Assembly: GCF_001310815.1 (NCBI RefSeq)
Contig: NZ_BAZK01000020.1
Location: forward strand, 30,936 to 94,935
Origin: Pseudovibrio denitrificans JCM 12308
Lineage (GTDB): Bacteria; Pseudomonadota; Alphaproteobacteria; Rhizobiales; Stappiaceae
Reading direction: 5' to 3'
Length of the DNA: 64,000 bases
Below the pieces are notes generated by a model, which was not told the origin of the DNA, did no database searches, and saw only the letters and a list, made by a program, of their open reading frames with translations. Positions 54,675 through 64,000 of the stretch are shown here, piece after piece; the stretch's first letter is position 1; every line of letters starts with the position of its first letter. Made by a program: the position numbers and the translations under genes.

Positions 54675-57491
54675 TTAAACGATATGATCACGGTCAATGC
54701 AGATAGATGAAATAGCGATGCGCAAATCATCTACCTTATGTTTTGACGAAGGAAAAATAGCGCTATTCCCTGACGAACTCAGCCTAAACTTGATGTCAGC
54801 AAAATTAGTATCAAATTTTATATTACTTGGGATTGGCAACATCTTAGTAACTGTATTATTTGCATCATCCTGGTAATTGTAAGAAAGAGATCCTATTTTC
54901 TGGTTCTCAACAAATACATCGACATCCATATAGGACGGCAAAGCAGTCACATTTCTTTTCCGTTTTTTCTTTTTAATTATTTTTCGATACATGCCATCAC
55001 CCAAAGCAACCAACTTTCTAGACCAGTCCCTGACTCTCTCTTCACCTTTAGCAGGAGGGAAAAGATAGGTGGAACTACTAGTTATCTTAAGGAGTTTATC
55101 GCCATTATCGCGTGACAAGTCCTTGTAAAAAACGCAGGCACTTGGTGTCAAACTGTCAGTCCAACGCCTATTCCGACTGGGTTCAGCAAATCCTTGAACC
55201 TGATTCATACCGACCGCACTATCGAACAGAACGTCTTCCCCAATCACCTTATGGTCGGGCAAAGCATTAACCTTGGAAATACTAAATCCCTGCAATCCCA
55301 AACCTAGCTCGCGAGTGTCTTGTCTAGGATCGCCCATAGACTTCAAAGTTCTACCTTCTATTGGAATTTTAAAACTCACAAAAATGCAACGCTCATTTTC
55401 AAGAATTTCTTTTGGCACTATCATACGATAAGTTCGAAACTTGTCGCCCTCATGGTCGCCATGAAAATGAATTGTTTGTAGCTTTCTCCCATTCACACAA
55501 ACGTCAATTGGCAAATGCAGAATTCTTGCATGTTCAGCGCCCGGCAAAATTACCCCTGCCTTTTCAGATGAAAACACCATTGCTTTTGCAACAATAGCGA
55601 GTTCTAGGTCAGAAGTAATCTCCTCTCCCAATATAAACATTGCCGAAGCATGTTTCTTTGTCGTCCAACGCCCCCACTCATGAGCCCGAGAGAACCCATC
55701 AAAGAAACTAGAAACTGCCTCCAACTCAAAACTGGCATCTGACGCCTTGCTGGTACAAGACACCGTCAAGTCCAAGTTGGTTTGCCTCATAGGCTCACAA
55801 TATTGTGTTGAGAGAGGATGAGAAACTACATACCTCTCTAGGTCTCTATTTTTTGCAGCTTTTGCCTCATCAAGAAGATCATATCTATAAAGTGCAGGAT
55901 CTCTCCTCTCGATCATAGTCGCCACATGGCGAAATACATCATCATCCTCAACTTGATAAACAGACATGTTCATTCGCGAAATATAAAATAAAGTATCCGT
56001 TTTCCCTAAGGAGTATGTTGGGATAATGGGCGACTTCACGTGAGTTAAGTTGCGATAGGTATACATCCATAACCGCGCAAGCTTGACCTCTTCTTCAGTA
56101 ACCACAAATGGGCCAGCCTCAAGCATCTCGCGATAGTGCTCTTTTGTCAAAGCAACACGCGAAAAGCCACAATGTGACATCTCGGAGTGTCCAGCCTGAA
56201 TAATTGGGAATCCATACGAGGGCAATTCATTAGAGATACTCCCTCGAACAGTGATTGCGAGATCACAGATAGACCAAAGCATAGATTTATCAAATTCTCG
56301 CGCGCGACTAAACGCAATATTGTGCGACTGATACTGCTCTGCCCAAATTTCAAATTGGTCCGTACTATCGTATGCTGGAGAGGCTGGATGATTCCGAATA
56401 ACCCAATTCACATGCGGCATGCTTTGAGCTATCTTAAGTGTCTCCTCAACCCACTCCTTATATCCATGATAAATTTCAAAATTATTATAAAGCGCATCAG
56501 TTAAAGAATGCAGAAACAAAACATAAACGGGTTTACTATCATCCCAATTAAAGTAATCCAGCCCAACTTTTCTAAGATAAGCCTTCTCATTAGTGGAACT
56601 TAATCGAATCCTCCCATTCAACCACCAGCTTGGCCGAGAAAAATCCATTTTATTAGAATACAATACTCTCTCAATACCATCTTTCCAGTAATCCATATAA
56701 GGAGCAATATTTTCTTTGAAGTATCGCCCACTGTTTATCGCATAATTTTCTCGAAAAGTTTTTTCAACATCAAAACTCTCAGGAAAATATGAAAAAATCT
56801 TCACATCCGTAGTAGAGTGATAGTGAAAAACAGGAATATCATTTTGAATACAAAGATCAGCTAATATACCCCAAATATTATAATCGGTATGCGAAGTAAC
56901 AAAACACTTCACTTTACCTGAAGCCACCAAATCATAATAAGAATTATATAAATCGAACGTCTCTCTAACCAAAGACAAAAACTTATCTTCAACATAATGT
57001 TTATAAGATAAGCTCGGTGTCTTGTGAAGGCGTTGATATGTCGTAGAAATGTGATGCCCGATATTAAATCCATCTACGAAAAACAATTTCTCTACATCCT
57101 GAACTCTACCCGCACGGAGATCCGAGATCATCTGCCTTTGTTCATTTGTTAGTCGGAAATTACCGGTTCGACTATTACTTAAGACATCAATACATTCATT
57201 TACATGAAATGAACGTGCCATTTCTTGAGCTGACTGTAGATCATATTCAACTAACACTACATCACGCCAAAGATCAGTAGTTCCAACAAGGCATTTTATG
57301 CCACAACCCCATTTTTGTTGTATTGCCTTTGAGATGGTTAACCCACGCATTGCGAGACGGGGATCATGATGGAACAAATCGCAGATAATATAGCCTGCAT
57401 CCACTTTCTTTTCAGCGCTAGTACGCCCCCAGTACAAATCCGCCGATTTGAGGAAATTTTTAAATCCGGCCTTTGATTTTGAAACGTCCAT
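54675..57491 (-). CDS. Large uncharacterised protein with capsule-type glycosyltransferase motifs
   Basis: The 938-residue protein is not assigned to a named family. The middle (about residues 300-480) resembles capsule-synthesis GT-B enzymes: KPVYVLFLHSLTD, WVIRNHPASPAYDS, and TVRGSISNELPSYGFPII. The C-terminal third looks beta-rich and may bind sugar or lipid (repeated IEGRTLKS-like text and a basic KKKKRKRN stretch near residue 840). No membrane segment or signal peptide is visible. It is directly upstream of the SpsF-type gene. A role in transferring the nonulosonic acid or a capsule sugar is an inference. Confidence 0.6.
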   Translation of the reverse strand: MDVSKSKAGFKNFLKSADLYWGRTSAEKKVDAGYIICDLFHHDPRLAMRGLTISKAIQQKWGCGIKCLVGTTDLWRDVVLVEYDLQSAQEMARSFHVNECIDVLSNSRTGNFRLTNEQRQMISDLRAGRVQDVEKLFFVDGFNIGHHISTTYQRLHKTPSLSYKHYVEDKFLSLVRETFDLYNSYYDLVASGKVKCFVTSHTDYNIWGILADLCIQNDIPVFHYHSTTDVKIFSYFPESFDVEKTFRENYAINSGRYFKENIAPYMDYWKDGIERVLYSNKMDFSRPSWWLNGRIRLSSTNEKAYLRKVGLDYFNWDDSKPVYVLFLHSLTDALYNNFEIYHGYKEWVEETLKIAQSMPHVNWVIRNHPASPAYDSTDQFEIWAEQYQSHNIAFSRAREFDKSMLWSICDLAITVRGSISNELPSYGFPIIQAGHSEMSHCGFSRVALTKEHYREMLEAGPFVVTEEEVKLARLWMYTYRNLTHVKSPIIPTYSLGKTDTLFYISRMNMSVYQVEDDDVFRHVATMIERRDPALYRYDLLDEAKAAKNRDLERYVVSHPLSTQYCEPMRQTNLDLTVSCTSKASDASFELEAVSSFFDGFSRAHEWGRWTTKKHASAMFILGEEITSDLELAIVAKAMVFSSEKAGVILPGAEHARILHLPIDVCVNGRKLQTIHFHGDHEGDKFRTYRMIVPKEILENERCIFVSFKIPIEGRTLKSMGDPRQDTRELGLGLQGFSISKVNALPDHKVIGEDVLFDSAVGMNQVQGFAEPSRNRRWTDSLTPSACVFYKDLSRDNGDKLLKITSSSTYLFPPAKGEERVRDWSRKLVALGDGMYRKIIKKKKRKRNVTALPSYMDVDVFVENQKIGSLSYNYQDDANNTVTKMLPIPSNIKFDTNFADIKFRLSSSGNSAIFPSSKHKVDDLRIAISSICIDRDHIV

Positions 57492-57906
57492 CGTTGTCTC
57501 TTTTATTAAATATTGTGCTTATGCACTTATTACACAGCATAGGATGCGCCTATGATTCAGCTGACAAAAATTCCATCATCCGATAGGTATTTTTCTTATC
57601 GCTTTAAGCATCCCTAAAACTCCCTGAAGGCGTGTTCGCAACTGCTACTCTCTAGCCCCATATATCAGAAACCCTTCTGACCGTAAGTGACTAGTTTCAA
57701 TAGTGAACTCATTTCTAATGCAGAGCACAACCAGCATAAGCTTCAGTCGAAAACACATCTTAAACTTAAATGCAATTACCATATTGGCGAAATATGCAAA
57801 CTCAGCGTTTTTTGGACCGTATCATCAGCAACATCACTTCAATCGCAAAAAACTGACCCCCTGCCAGCAACAACCAAATCGAGAACACCATACGCACAGT
57901 GGAGCA
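57492..57906. other. Intergenic region between two polysaccharide genes
   Basis: This 415-base AT-rich stretch has no supported gene. Two overlapping plus-strand frames of about 76 codons lack ribosome sites and any recognisable domain. The stretch may hold a promoter for the minus-strand pse transcript; no clear operator was seen. Confidence 0.45.
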
Positions 57907-59355
57907 CTAGTTGACTGTGAATTGCAACTCTCTTGATTTTTCTTTAGTCTCACTCGCATCCCCGTAAAGAATGTCGTAGAGTAACTGAGAACTCACCTTA
58001 AGGTTATAGTTACTTGAGATAAATCGCATAGCGTTTTCCCCAAACTCTCGCCTCATATCCTTGTTGTACTTCAACGTCAGTACTCTATCCCAAAAAGCAT
58101 TAAAATCAGTGGGAGGAACTAAAAAACCAGTCTCACCATCAACGATACTTTCACATAACCCACCAACAGCAAACGCGACCATAGGCTTCTTCATCAACCC
58201 AGCTTCGAGCGGCACTCGTCCAAATGGCTCAGGCCAAATAGCAGTCGAAATTACAACGTCCGCCCGCGCATAAGCGCGAAAAATTTCTTCACGACTCAAA
58301 AAGCCTAAAAACTCTATCTGATTTTGAATGCCATTTTGCTTTGCGATCTGTCTGATTTGCCGCTCGAGACGATCTCCGCGACCTGCAAATTGAATCTTTA
58401 TGTCATCATGCTCGGCAATCTTCTCAGACAACTCAGCGATCAAGTCAAACTGGCCTTTGTTTTCGTTTATCATGCCAACGTTCAACACCCTAAAACTGCC
58501 TGTATCGTTTTCGATGTCAAGCATTTGCCCCTTAGGCACTGTAGCTACATTAGGAACTTTTTTGATATGCTTCAGGTTATGATGCTTTGACACTTTTTCT
58601 TTTAGGTATTGACTCGTAACAATCGGGGTTCCCCGTTTCTTGAGGCAATCTGCACGAAATTCTGTGTTAAACCTAAGAACCTTTTTCATAAGCTTGGCCC
58701 TACTTTTAAAGTCAACCTCAGCACAAGCAAGATCACAAAGCTCACATTCTACTTTACTTACACAACATGACTGGTCATACTTTGCGCAGTTAAATCTATG
58801 ATCTCGAATCATCAAAGCTAATGCATCACTACTAAGCCGACTCGCGGTACAGATTGCTCGAAAGTTATCAAGATAAAGAATTTGAATTTCACTGCCTAAA
58901 AACAGTTTCCGAAGGGCCTTTGCGGAAAACCCCTCAATCATCACTTGCTGATCAATCGACAAGCCACCCTTTATTTTTCCTGAGCGATATAGCCACAGTA
59001 ACTTAATTCGATCTAGTAAATTAATTTTTCTAAATTTATAAATGTGCCTAATTGCTAACAAACCGCGGACCAATTTAAACACAAAAGGAACTGCAGAAAT
59101 TCTTTTAAATCTACTCAGCGTAAACTTATGAAAAGGCCATGGAGCTTGCGCAGGGATCTCGATCACCTGAACCCCTTCATGGGAATAATAATTTAAATTA
59201 TGCCCCTCACCCATCAAAGACACAACCGTAATATTTTTACCTTCTGAGGCTATGGTCTTCATTAATGTATGCAGGCTAATTTCGGCTCCACCGAAATTAT
59301 TGGGAGGATACCTATCCGATATCGCAACCAGTTCAAATATCTTACTTTTCATCAA
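57907..59355 (-). CDS. Glycosyltransferase family 4 protein with cysteine-rich insert
   Basis: The 482-residue protein has the GT4 N-terminus DRYPPNNFGGAEISLHTLMK and the C-terminal donor domain VLNVGMINENKGQFDLIAELS, then EPFGRVPLEAGLMKKPMVAFAVGG with E-x7-E. An internal cysteine cluster (residues about 190-220: NCAKYDQSCCVSKVECELCD) is a known trait of a GT4 subgroup and may bind metal. It lies one base from the next glycosyltransferase upstream, so the two are co-transcribed. Sugar specificity is unknown. Confidence 0.9.
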   Translation of the reverse strand: MMKSKIFELVAISDRYPPNNFGGAEISLHTLMKTIASEGKNITVVSLMGEGHNLNYYSHEGVQVIEIPAQAPWPFHKFTLSRFKRISAVPFVFKLVRGLLAIRHIYKFRKINLLDRIKLLWLYRSGKIKGGLSIDQQVMIEGFSAKALRKLFLGSEIQILYLDNFRAICTASRLSSDALALMIRDHRFNCAKYDQSCCVSKVECELCDLACAEVDFKSRAKLMKKVLRFNTEFRADCLKKRGTPIVTSQYLKEKVSKHHNLKHIKKVPNVATVPKGQMLDIENDTGSFRVLNVGMINENKGQFDLIAELSEKIAEHDDIKIQFAGRGDRLERQIRQIAKQNGIQNQIEFLGFLSREEIFRAYARADVVISTAIWPEPFGRVPLEAGLMKKPMVAFAVGGLCESIVDGETGFLVPPTDFNAFWDRVLTLKYNKDMRREFGENAMRFISSNYNLKVSSQLLYDILYGDASETKEKSRELQFTVN

Positions 59356-59356
59356 A

Positions 59357-60678
59357 TTATTTTCTTTTTTTTCTTAAGACGTTGCTCATCTTAGTCAAAT
59401 AATGATGTAAAAATGTTTTTTCTAACATGATTTTCGCACCCCTAACAGCAGGAGGATACTTAAGAATCTCTTTCGCGATCGCCTCCCAATTAAATTTTTC
59501 AGAAACTTGTTTTTGCGCATTACTTACCAATCTTTGCATTTCAGGTTGATCGTCAAAAAGGCGCTTTAATTGGAATGCCACTTCAGACGCAGAAAGTGTC
59601 GGTGCGAATATTCTGCCAGTCTGCCCATCTTCGACACAATCGACCATACCTCCAACACCAGAACATATTGGTATCGCACCACACACTGCGCATTCCAATA
59701 ATACAATGCCAAACCCTTCAACATTGCCTGTTTCTTCGTTGGGCTCAGACATTAGCATGCCGAAATCAGAGGCCTGCCAGATATCCCACTTTTCACCTTC
59801 AGTCACCCTACCTGCAAAAACAACACGATCGGATAATCCTAAGTCATTCACTCTCTTTTTTAGGGCTTCCTCTTTGGGGCCTACCCCAGCAATGATCGCA
59901 ACAAATTGTGAATCCTCATTACAGATATCGATAATACGTTCAACATTTTTTTCGTGAGACAATCTGCCGACATACGACAGCAGTATAGTATCCTTCCCCC
60001 AAAAATATTTACAGTAAGCAATATTAAGTCTTTTTCTTAATTTATCAGCACGATCATATCTGGAATTTTCGCGCAGCACTTCCTCATACTTTTCTTTCGA
60101 AATCCCGCAGCCCGTTACCTTAGTGAAGGTATTACCCTCAACCTCCCTCACTAAATTTTTCGTGTAATTACTATTAGTCAAAATCTCATCAGCGTGAGAA
60201 ATTAAGTAATGTGTTCGATTAGGTAACGTTTGCGACATCTTGCTCCAGACCGGCGTCTCACAACTACTCAGCTCCCAGCGATCATCTGACTTTTCAGCTC
60301 AAAGCCATGAAAATACACACTAAATGGAATATTTAGAGCACGTGCAGCAGCGAGAGCACCAATTCCATAGTAAAATGGATGTAGTGCGATTATGCGCTCT
60401 ATTGAATGCTCTCTTATGATTTCTGCGACACTGTCTCGTATTCGCTTGTCTTCATTAATTGCATGCGCACCATGACGAATTTTTTTTTGGGATTTCCTAT
60501 CTTCTATTATAACGTATTTACAATCTCGATCATCGGGCATAGAAACACCCGAAGGACCAAGAAAGTATGTTTGCTGCCCCTCACTTTGAAAGGCGTTACA
60601 CAGCTCGTGTGCCATTACAGAGATACCACCAATATGAGGAAAAGCATCTACGCTGCAGACCAATATAGCCATGATCAA
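59357..60678 (-). pseudogene. Glycosyltransferase family 4 protein, frameshifted
   Basis: The first 133 residues begin MIMAILVCSVDAFPHIGGIS with the GT4 acceptor-domain loop. The rest holds ILLSYVGRLSHEKNVERIID and GFGIVLLECAVCGAIPICSG with the E-x7-E site. The frame breaks near 60272 at GCTGGGAGC. One lost G explains it: restored text is FELKSQMIAGELSSCETPVW, then SKMSQTLPNRTHYLI. Restored length is about 440 residues, typical for GT4. All motifs are otherwise intact, so a sequencing deletion is likely. Confidence 0.86.
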
Positions 60679-60874
60679 AGTCTCACATTAAAAATACCGG
60701 GGCATTAATGCATCCTTGTTGTTTCCAGAGCAAGTTCACTGAAATGCAACAAAAAAGTATCCCCATTTTTTGGGCATCCTCTCATGACAAGATTGCTACT
60801 AATTACATTTAAACTGATAATGGACGGCATGGAAGCTATACATTGCTGCCATTCTCTTCGTTATTTCTCGTTGA

Positions 60875-62050
60875 ATGCAATTCAAGATCACAATTAAACA
60901 TGTACATTATATAACTATACTAAAAAAGGACACTTGCTCGTTGAGATTTTTACTTAAATCATTAAATAACATAAGATCTATATTGAAAAAATCGCTTTCC
61001 CTACTAGTATTGCGACATTTCTACAACTATCAGCCCAACAATGTAATCATCATTGCCATCGGATTTAGTGCCTGGAAAAAAAAATTTGTTAGGAGCTACT
61101 TCAAAGACAGCCCCGTGATTTTTGCAAATCACTACATTTTAATACGCGTAGTTGCAAAATTATTACTTAACTACAAGTTAAAAATTGTGGTGTGGTCGTT
61201 TAAAGATCAAGATAATAATATCGATTTATCGGCATTTGATAATCTATCAATCTGGCGGATGGAAGATGGCTTTATTCGTTCGGTCGGCTTGGGTGTAGAT
61301 CATGTTATGCCATGGTCTTTGTGCATCGATAGCAAGGGAGCTCATTTCGATGGAAGCACACCATCCGACTTAGAGGATTTAATAAATAAATTTGATTGCA
61401 CGAAACTTTCTTCTGAACAGAAGCAAGATGCTTCTCGACTATTGTCCAAGCTGCAAGATTTTGGTATCTGTAAGTATAACATTATCGCTCAACCCCACTA
61501 TTATTCAAACAGAGAAGTAGACGGCACCGGTATTTTAGTCTTGGGACAAGTAGAAAATGATCAATCTATTTTGCGCAATCCGAGCGTGATATCCACAAAC
61601 GCAGAGCTGCTTGAACGAGCAATAGCAGACCACCCTGATACTGAGATTTATTTTAAGCAGCATCCAGACTGTTTGAGCAATCGAGGTCGACCAGGCTATG
61701 TTGATGTTAACGCTTATTCTGGCGTAAAAGAAGTCCCCATATCAGTTTCTATTGCGAATGCGATCTGCAATGCAAACGAAGTTTACACAATTTCATCATT
61801 AGGTGGATTTGAGGCTCTTCTGAAAGGAAAAAGAGTTACCACTTTTGGAGCACCGTTTTATGCAGGCTGGGGCCTTACAAATGATCAAATGAACTTCTCC
61901 CGTAGAATGAAAACACTTACAATAGAAGAGTTGCTATATATAGCCTATGTTGAGTACGCAACTTATTTTAACCCAATCAGCGGAGATCGCCTAACTGTGC
62001 ATCAGGTTGTCGATATAATCATTGAACACCAACAAAATCAGATTAATTGA
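60875..62050 (+). CDS. KpsC/LipB-like capsule polysaccharide protein, single module
   Basis: The 391-residue protein matches one module of KpsC, which in group-2 capsules builds the beta-Kdo linker on phosphatidylglycerol. Module motifs are IWRMEDGFIRSVGLG, YFKQHPDC and SSLGGFEALLKGKRVTTFGA, followed by PFYAGWGLT. Full KpsC has two such modules in about 670 residues. Here only one is present, with an N-terminal hydrophobic/basic region of about 60 residues. It is very AT-rich. A second single-module gene lies downstream on the opposite strand. Confidence 0.85.
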   Translation: MQFKITIKHVHYITILKKDTCSLRFLLKSLNNIRSILKKSLSLLVLRHFYNYQPNNVIIIAIGFSAWKKKFVRSYFKDSPVIFANHYILIRVVAKLLLNYKLKIVVWSFKDQDNNIDLSAFDNLSIWRMEDGFIRSVGLGVDHVMPWSLCIDSKGAHFDGSTPSDLEDLINKFDCTKLSSEQKQDASRLLSKLQDFGICKYNIIAQPHYYSNREVDGTGILVLGQVENDQSILRNPSVISTNAELLERAIADHPDTEIYFKQHPDCLSNRGRPGYVDVNAYSGVKEVPISVSIANAICNANEVYTISSLGGFEALLKGKRVTTFGAPFYAGWGLTNDQMNFSRRMKTLTIEELLYIAYVEYATYFNPISGDRLTVHQVVDIIIEHQQNQIN

Positions 62051-62161
62051 TTTCATACATACTAACTAAGAACTAGATCAACAACTCAACTCGTTGAATT
62101 ACCTCTTCGAAGAAGCTGAACTCGGAATGAATAGCTTACAAAAAAGTAACTCAATCAGATA

Positions 62162-63232
62162 TTATGACCTTTCCGGCTTTAGTATTTTGCCATAGTACAA
62201 TGTTTTTAATTCCCGGGGTAAGAAGCTAGGTATTTTAAAAGGTTTCTTATTATACATACTTCGCAAGTATGCTAATTGTTCAACGGCCTTAAAAAAATCT
62301 ATTGGCATTCGACTCCAATGATCAAAATACGAGCAATACCTAAAGTATATCGCGTATACTAGCTGTTCTACACATGCATTCTTACACCTCTTGACGGTGT
62401 TATTTGAGTGATCAACCGTCAAACCACGACCAGCATAAAAAGGCATTCCCCAACAATGCACCTCCTTTCCAGCAACTAATGCCTCAAAACCGAGTTGGCT
62501 AGATACTGTATGAACCTCACATACACACTCTAACAAAATCCAAGGCGAAACATTTTCAGAAAGGCAAGTCACGCGAGGGTCATCAATTGGATGTTTTAGC
62601 ATTCCTTTTTTCAAACCCGCCACTACGTCTGGATGGGTTTTTATAATGATATTGTCAACATCGTCCCTCATTAAAGCGCTGCTGACCATCTTTTCAAATT
62701 CTTTTGAGCTAGCAATTGCACCGCGAATTGAAAAATCACCCATCGTCTGATCAATTAACAGTATTGATTTACTATCACAGAAACCTTTTAGAGAAGAAGG
62801 CAACCTTCCGGGAATGAAATTATTATACTTAGATATCTCAAGTTTTCTCAATAAACACCTTGCCTCAGCAGCAATTTTTATTTTTGCTCCCTCCAGTTCA
62901 ATACATTCATCAAACAAAGTTTGTAACTCACTCTGAGAACGTGCATCATAATATATACCTTGCCTATCTATAATCATAGAACTGCTGGGCTCAGCAACGC
63001 CAGGTGTGATCGCTCTGATAAACCCATCTTCTAATGCCCAATATGGGCAAAGTGTATCCTTAGAGACTTTGCGAGCAAAGTCGGCTGATTCCTTGTATCC
63101 CCAGCCAGCTATTGCGACGAAGTCACTTGTTATGTCATTGTGCCCTTTGCAAAATACAACTGAATAACCTGATATACGTTCAATTTCCCTTCTTTGATAC
63201 CAAAGCCCTTTAGTAAACACCCCGATTTTCAA
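62162..63232 (-). CDS. KpsC/LipB-like capsule polysaccharide protein, single module
   Basis: The 356-residue protein is a second single KpsC-type module, convergent with the previous one. It has YWALEDGFIRAITPG, ILLIDQTMGD, IIIKTHPDV and SSQLGFEALVAGKEVHCWGM, then PFYAGRGLT. Its N-terminus (KIGVFTKGLWYQRREIE) resembles the start of full-length KpsC, so it may stand for the first module while the neighbour stands for the second. If so, the two-step Kdo linker synthesis is split over two genes. It ends near a truncated LysR gene that marks the edge of the locus. Confidence 0.84.
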   Translation of the reverse strand: MKIGVFTKGLWYQRREIERISGYSVVFCKGHNDITSDFVAIAGWGYKESADFARKVSKDTLCPYWALEDGFIRAITPGVAEPSSSMIIDRQGIYYDARSQSELQTLFDECIELEGAKIKIAAEARCLLRKLEISKYNNFIPGRLPSSLKGFCDSKSILLIDQTMGDFSIRGAIASSKEFEKMVSSALMRDDVDNIIIKTHPDVVAGLKKGMLKHPIDDPRVTCLSENVSPWILLECVCEVHTVSSQLGFEALVAGKEVHCWGMPFYAGRGLTVDHSNNTVKRCKNACVEQLVYAIYFRYCSYFDHWSRMPIDFFKAVEQLAYLRSMYNKKPFKIPSFLPRELKTLYYGKILKPERS

Positions 63233-63374
63233 AATAGCCGCCTTAAGTTTGGTGAACTACGAAGATACTGCTCTGTAATGCAGTGTTTGCATTTCGCTAA
63301 ATAATAGATCATGTATTTTTGCTCTCTAAAGAGATTCTTTGACATATTTCAGATATTAAAGCAAATACTTAGGT

Positions 63375-63930
63375 ACCTACATTCCCTCCGCACCAGGTTC
63401 CCTCAGACAACGATCCATCTTGATGTAGAAGTAGCCTCAGGGGAGCGCATGCTCCTGTCCGAAGCTGTCGACATGGCCATCTTCGCCGCCTCCACTTGCA
63501 ATGCGTCATTGGACTACAAGCCCATAACGAACATGGATGTGCCCCTTGTCATCTCTGATGTTTTGATTGGAGATGTTGCCCCGCATTCGCTCACGCGAGC
63601 TAGTTTGGCTGAGCATCCTCAGATCGTGGTGAAGTCCTCTGATGCCCAATCACCGGACAGCGGCCTGCTTTCAGATGCGCCGAAGTGGTATGTGACGGAT
63701 TTGCAGGCCAAGAAGGACCTGATCACATCAGGACTAGGCTGGGGCGCCTCCCCCGTCATATGATTACTCAGGAGCTTTCTGAGGGCGTTTTGAAGCCACT
63801 TCCAACTCTGGGGCAGATCAGTCTGTCAATCTGCCTTGCCAAGCCTGGCAACCACCATTTGGGTCCGGTGGCCTCACATATCTGGAATTACTTTGATGGA
63901 GAGCGCAGCTTCCCGGTCGAGATCAGCTGA
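63375..63930 (+). pseudogene. LysR-family regulator remnant, DNA-binding half missing
   Basis: Only the effector-binding part remains, from HSLRTRFPQTTIHLDVEVASG onward, with WYVTDLQAKKDLITSGLGWG. The helix-turn-helix domain and linker (about 90 residues) are absent. The homology starts abruptly at about 63375 next to AT-rich DNA of the polysaccharide locus. A further frame break near 63750 (GGGGCGCCTCC) is explained by one lost base. The restored text runs LPRHMITQELSEG and ends at 63930. The domain loss, unlike the frameshift, cannot be a simple base error. Confidence 0.8.
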
Positions 63931-63964
63931 TCGGCGGTTTCAGTTTCAAAATCCGGACAACAAA

Positions 63965-63993
63965 AAACCCGCCATCTTTGAGATAGCGGGTTT
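63965..63993 (+). terminator. Terminator after the LysR remnant
   Basis: AAACCCGC and GCGGGTTT, with inner ATC/GAT pairs and one mismatch, form a hairpin followed by ATTATTT. It lies 34 bases after the stop codon. Confidence 0.75.
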
Positions 63994-64000
63994 ATTATTT

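Noticed and set aside
57840..57906. A mobile-element end suggested by the text AAAACTGACCCCCTG
   Set aside because: No matching inverted copy, target duplication or transposase was found nearby.
1..64000. CRISPR array, prophage, or known anti-phage system
   Set aside because: No regularly spaced repeats, no phage structural genes, no cas, restriction or toxin-antitoxin genes were recognised.
1..64000. tRNA or rRNA genes, including an island integration site in a tRNA
   Set aside because: No cloverleaf with a T-loop GGTTCGAATCC-type core or rRNA text was seen at the locus edges or elsewhere.

Overview
This window looks like the chromosome of a marine, facultatively denitrifying alphaproteobacterium. 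The gene set fits a Pseudovibrio-like or related Rhodobacterales/Stappiaceae organism: TRAP and sugar ABC uptake systems, a TPP-riboswitch thiC operon, cytochrome cd1 nitrite reductase, NnrS, and a pseudaminic-acid locus. The genus is an inference from gene content; no rRNA or tRNA gene is present to settle it.

Layout. 1-2.3 kb: the two membrane subunits of a TRAP transporter. 2.3-6.1 kb: a HxlR regulator divergent from a GFA-family protein, a concentrative nucleoside transporter (frameshifted) and a divergent LysR regulator, with clear palindromes in both divergent gaps. 6.1-12.5 kb (minus strand): a sugar ABC importer operon in the order murQ, binding protein, two permeases, Gfo/Idh/MocA oxidoreductase, ATPase. 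12.7-14.7 kb: a PhoD-like phosphatase. 14.8-20.3 kb (plus strand): TPP riboswitch, then thiC-thiO-thiS-thiG-thiE-thiF. 20.3-29.3 kb (minus strand): a LacI-regulated glycoside-use operon with a GH42 beta-galactosidase, ABC importer, GH63-like glycosidase and the lacI gene, with two matching operators. 30.0-35.8 kb: a nitrite-respiration cluster of nirS, a NapC/NirT protein fused to a second haem domain, a cupredoxin and a nirN-like cytochrome. nnrS lies at 39.7 kb behind the same candidate CRP/FNR-type box as nirS. Between them is gene-poor DNA holding one GSCFA-domain gene.

40.9-63.2 kb is a visibly AT-richer surface-polysaccharide locus, mostly on the minus strand: three glycosyltransferases, a large protein with capsule-type motifs, a near-complete pseudaminic acid route (PseB, C, H, G, I plus an SpsF-type cytidylyltransferase), a sugar formyltransferase, a PIG-L deacetylase, two single-module KpsC-like proteins, and a compact acyl operon (ACP, SDR reductase, acyl ligase, LuxE-like, LuxC-like). 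Its right edge abuts a LysR gene that has lost its DNA-binding half. The acyl operon beside the pse genes is the best candidate for an undescribed system: it could make or attach an unusual acyl group on a nonulosonic-acid glycan.

Quality warning. About 17 reading-frame breaks occur in genes that are otherwise intact on both sides. At least 14 are explained by loss of one base, often in a short G/C or A/T run. In several cases restoring the base also restores the normal C-terminus and a start/stop overlap with the next gene. This pattern fits sequencing or assembly deletions better than true gene decay, so entries typed as pseudogene should be read as frameshifted as given.
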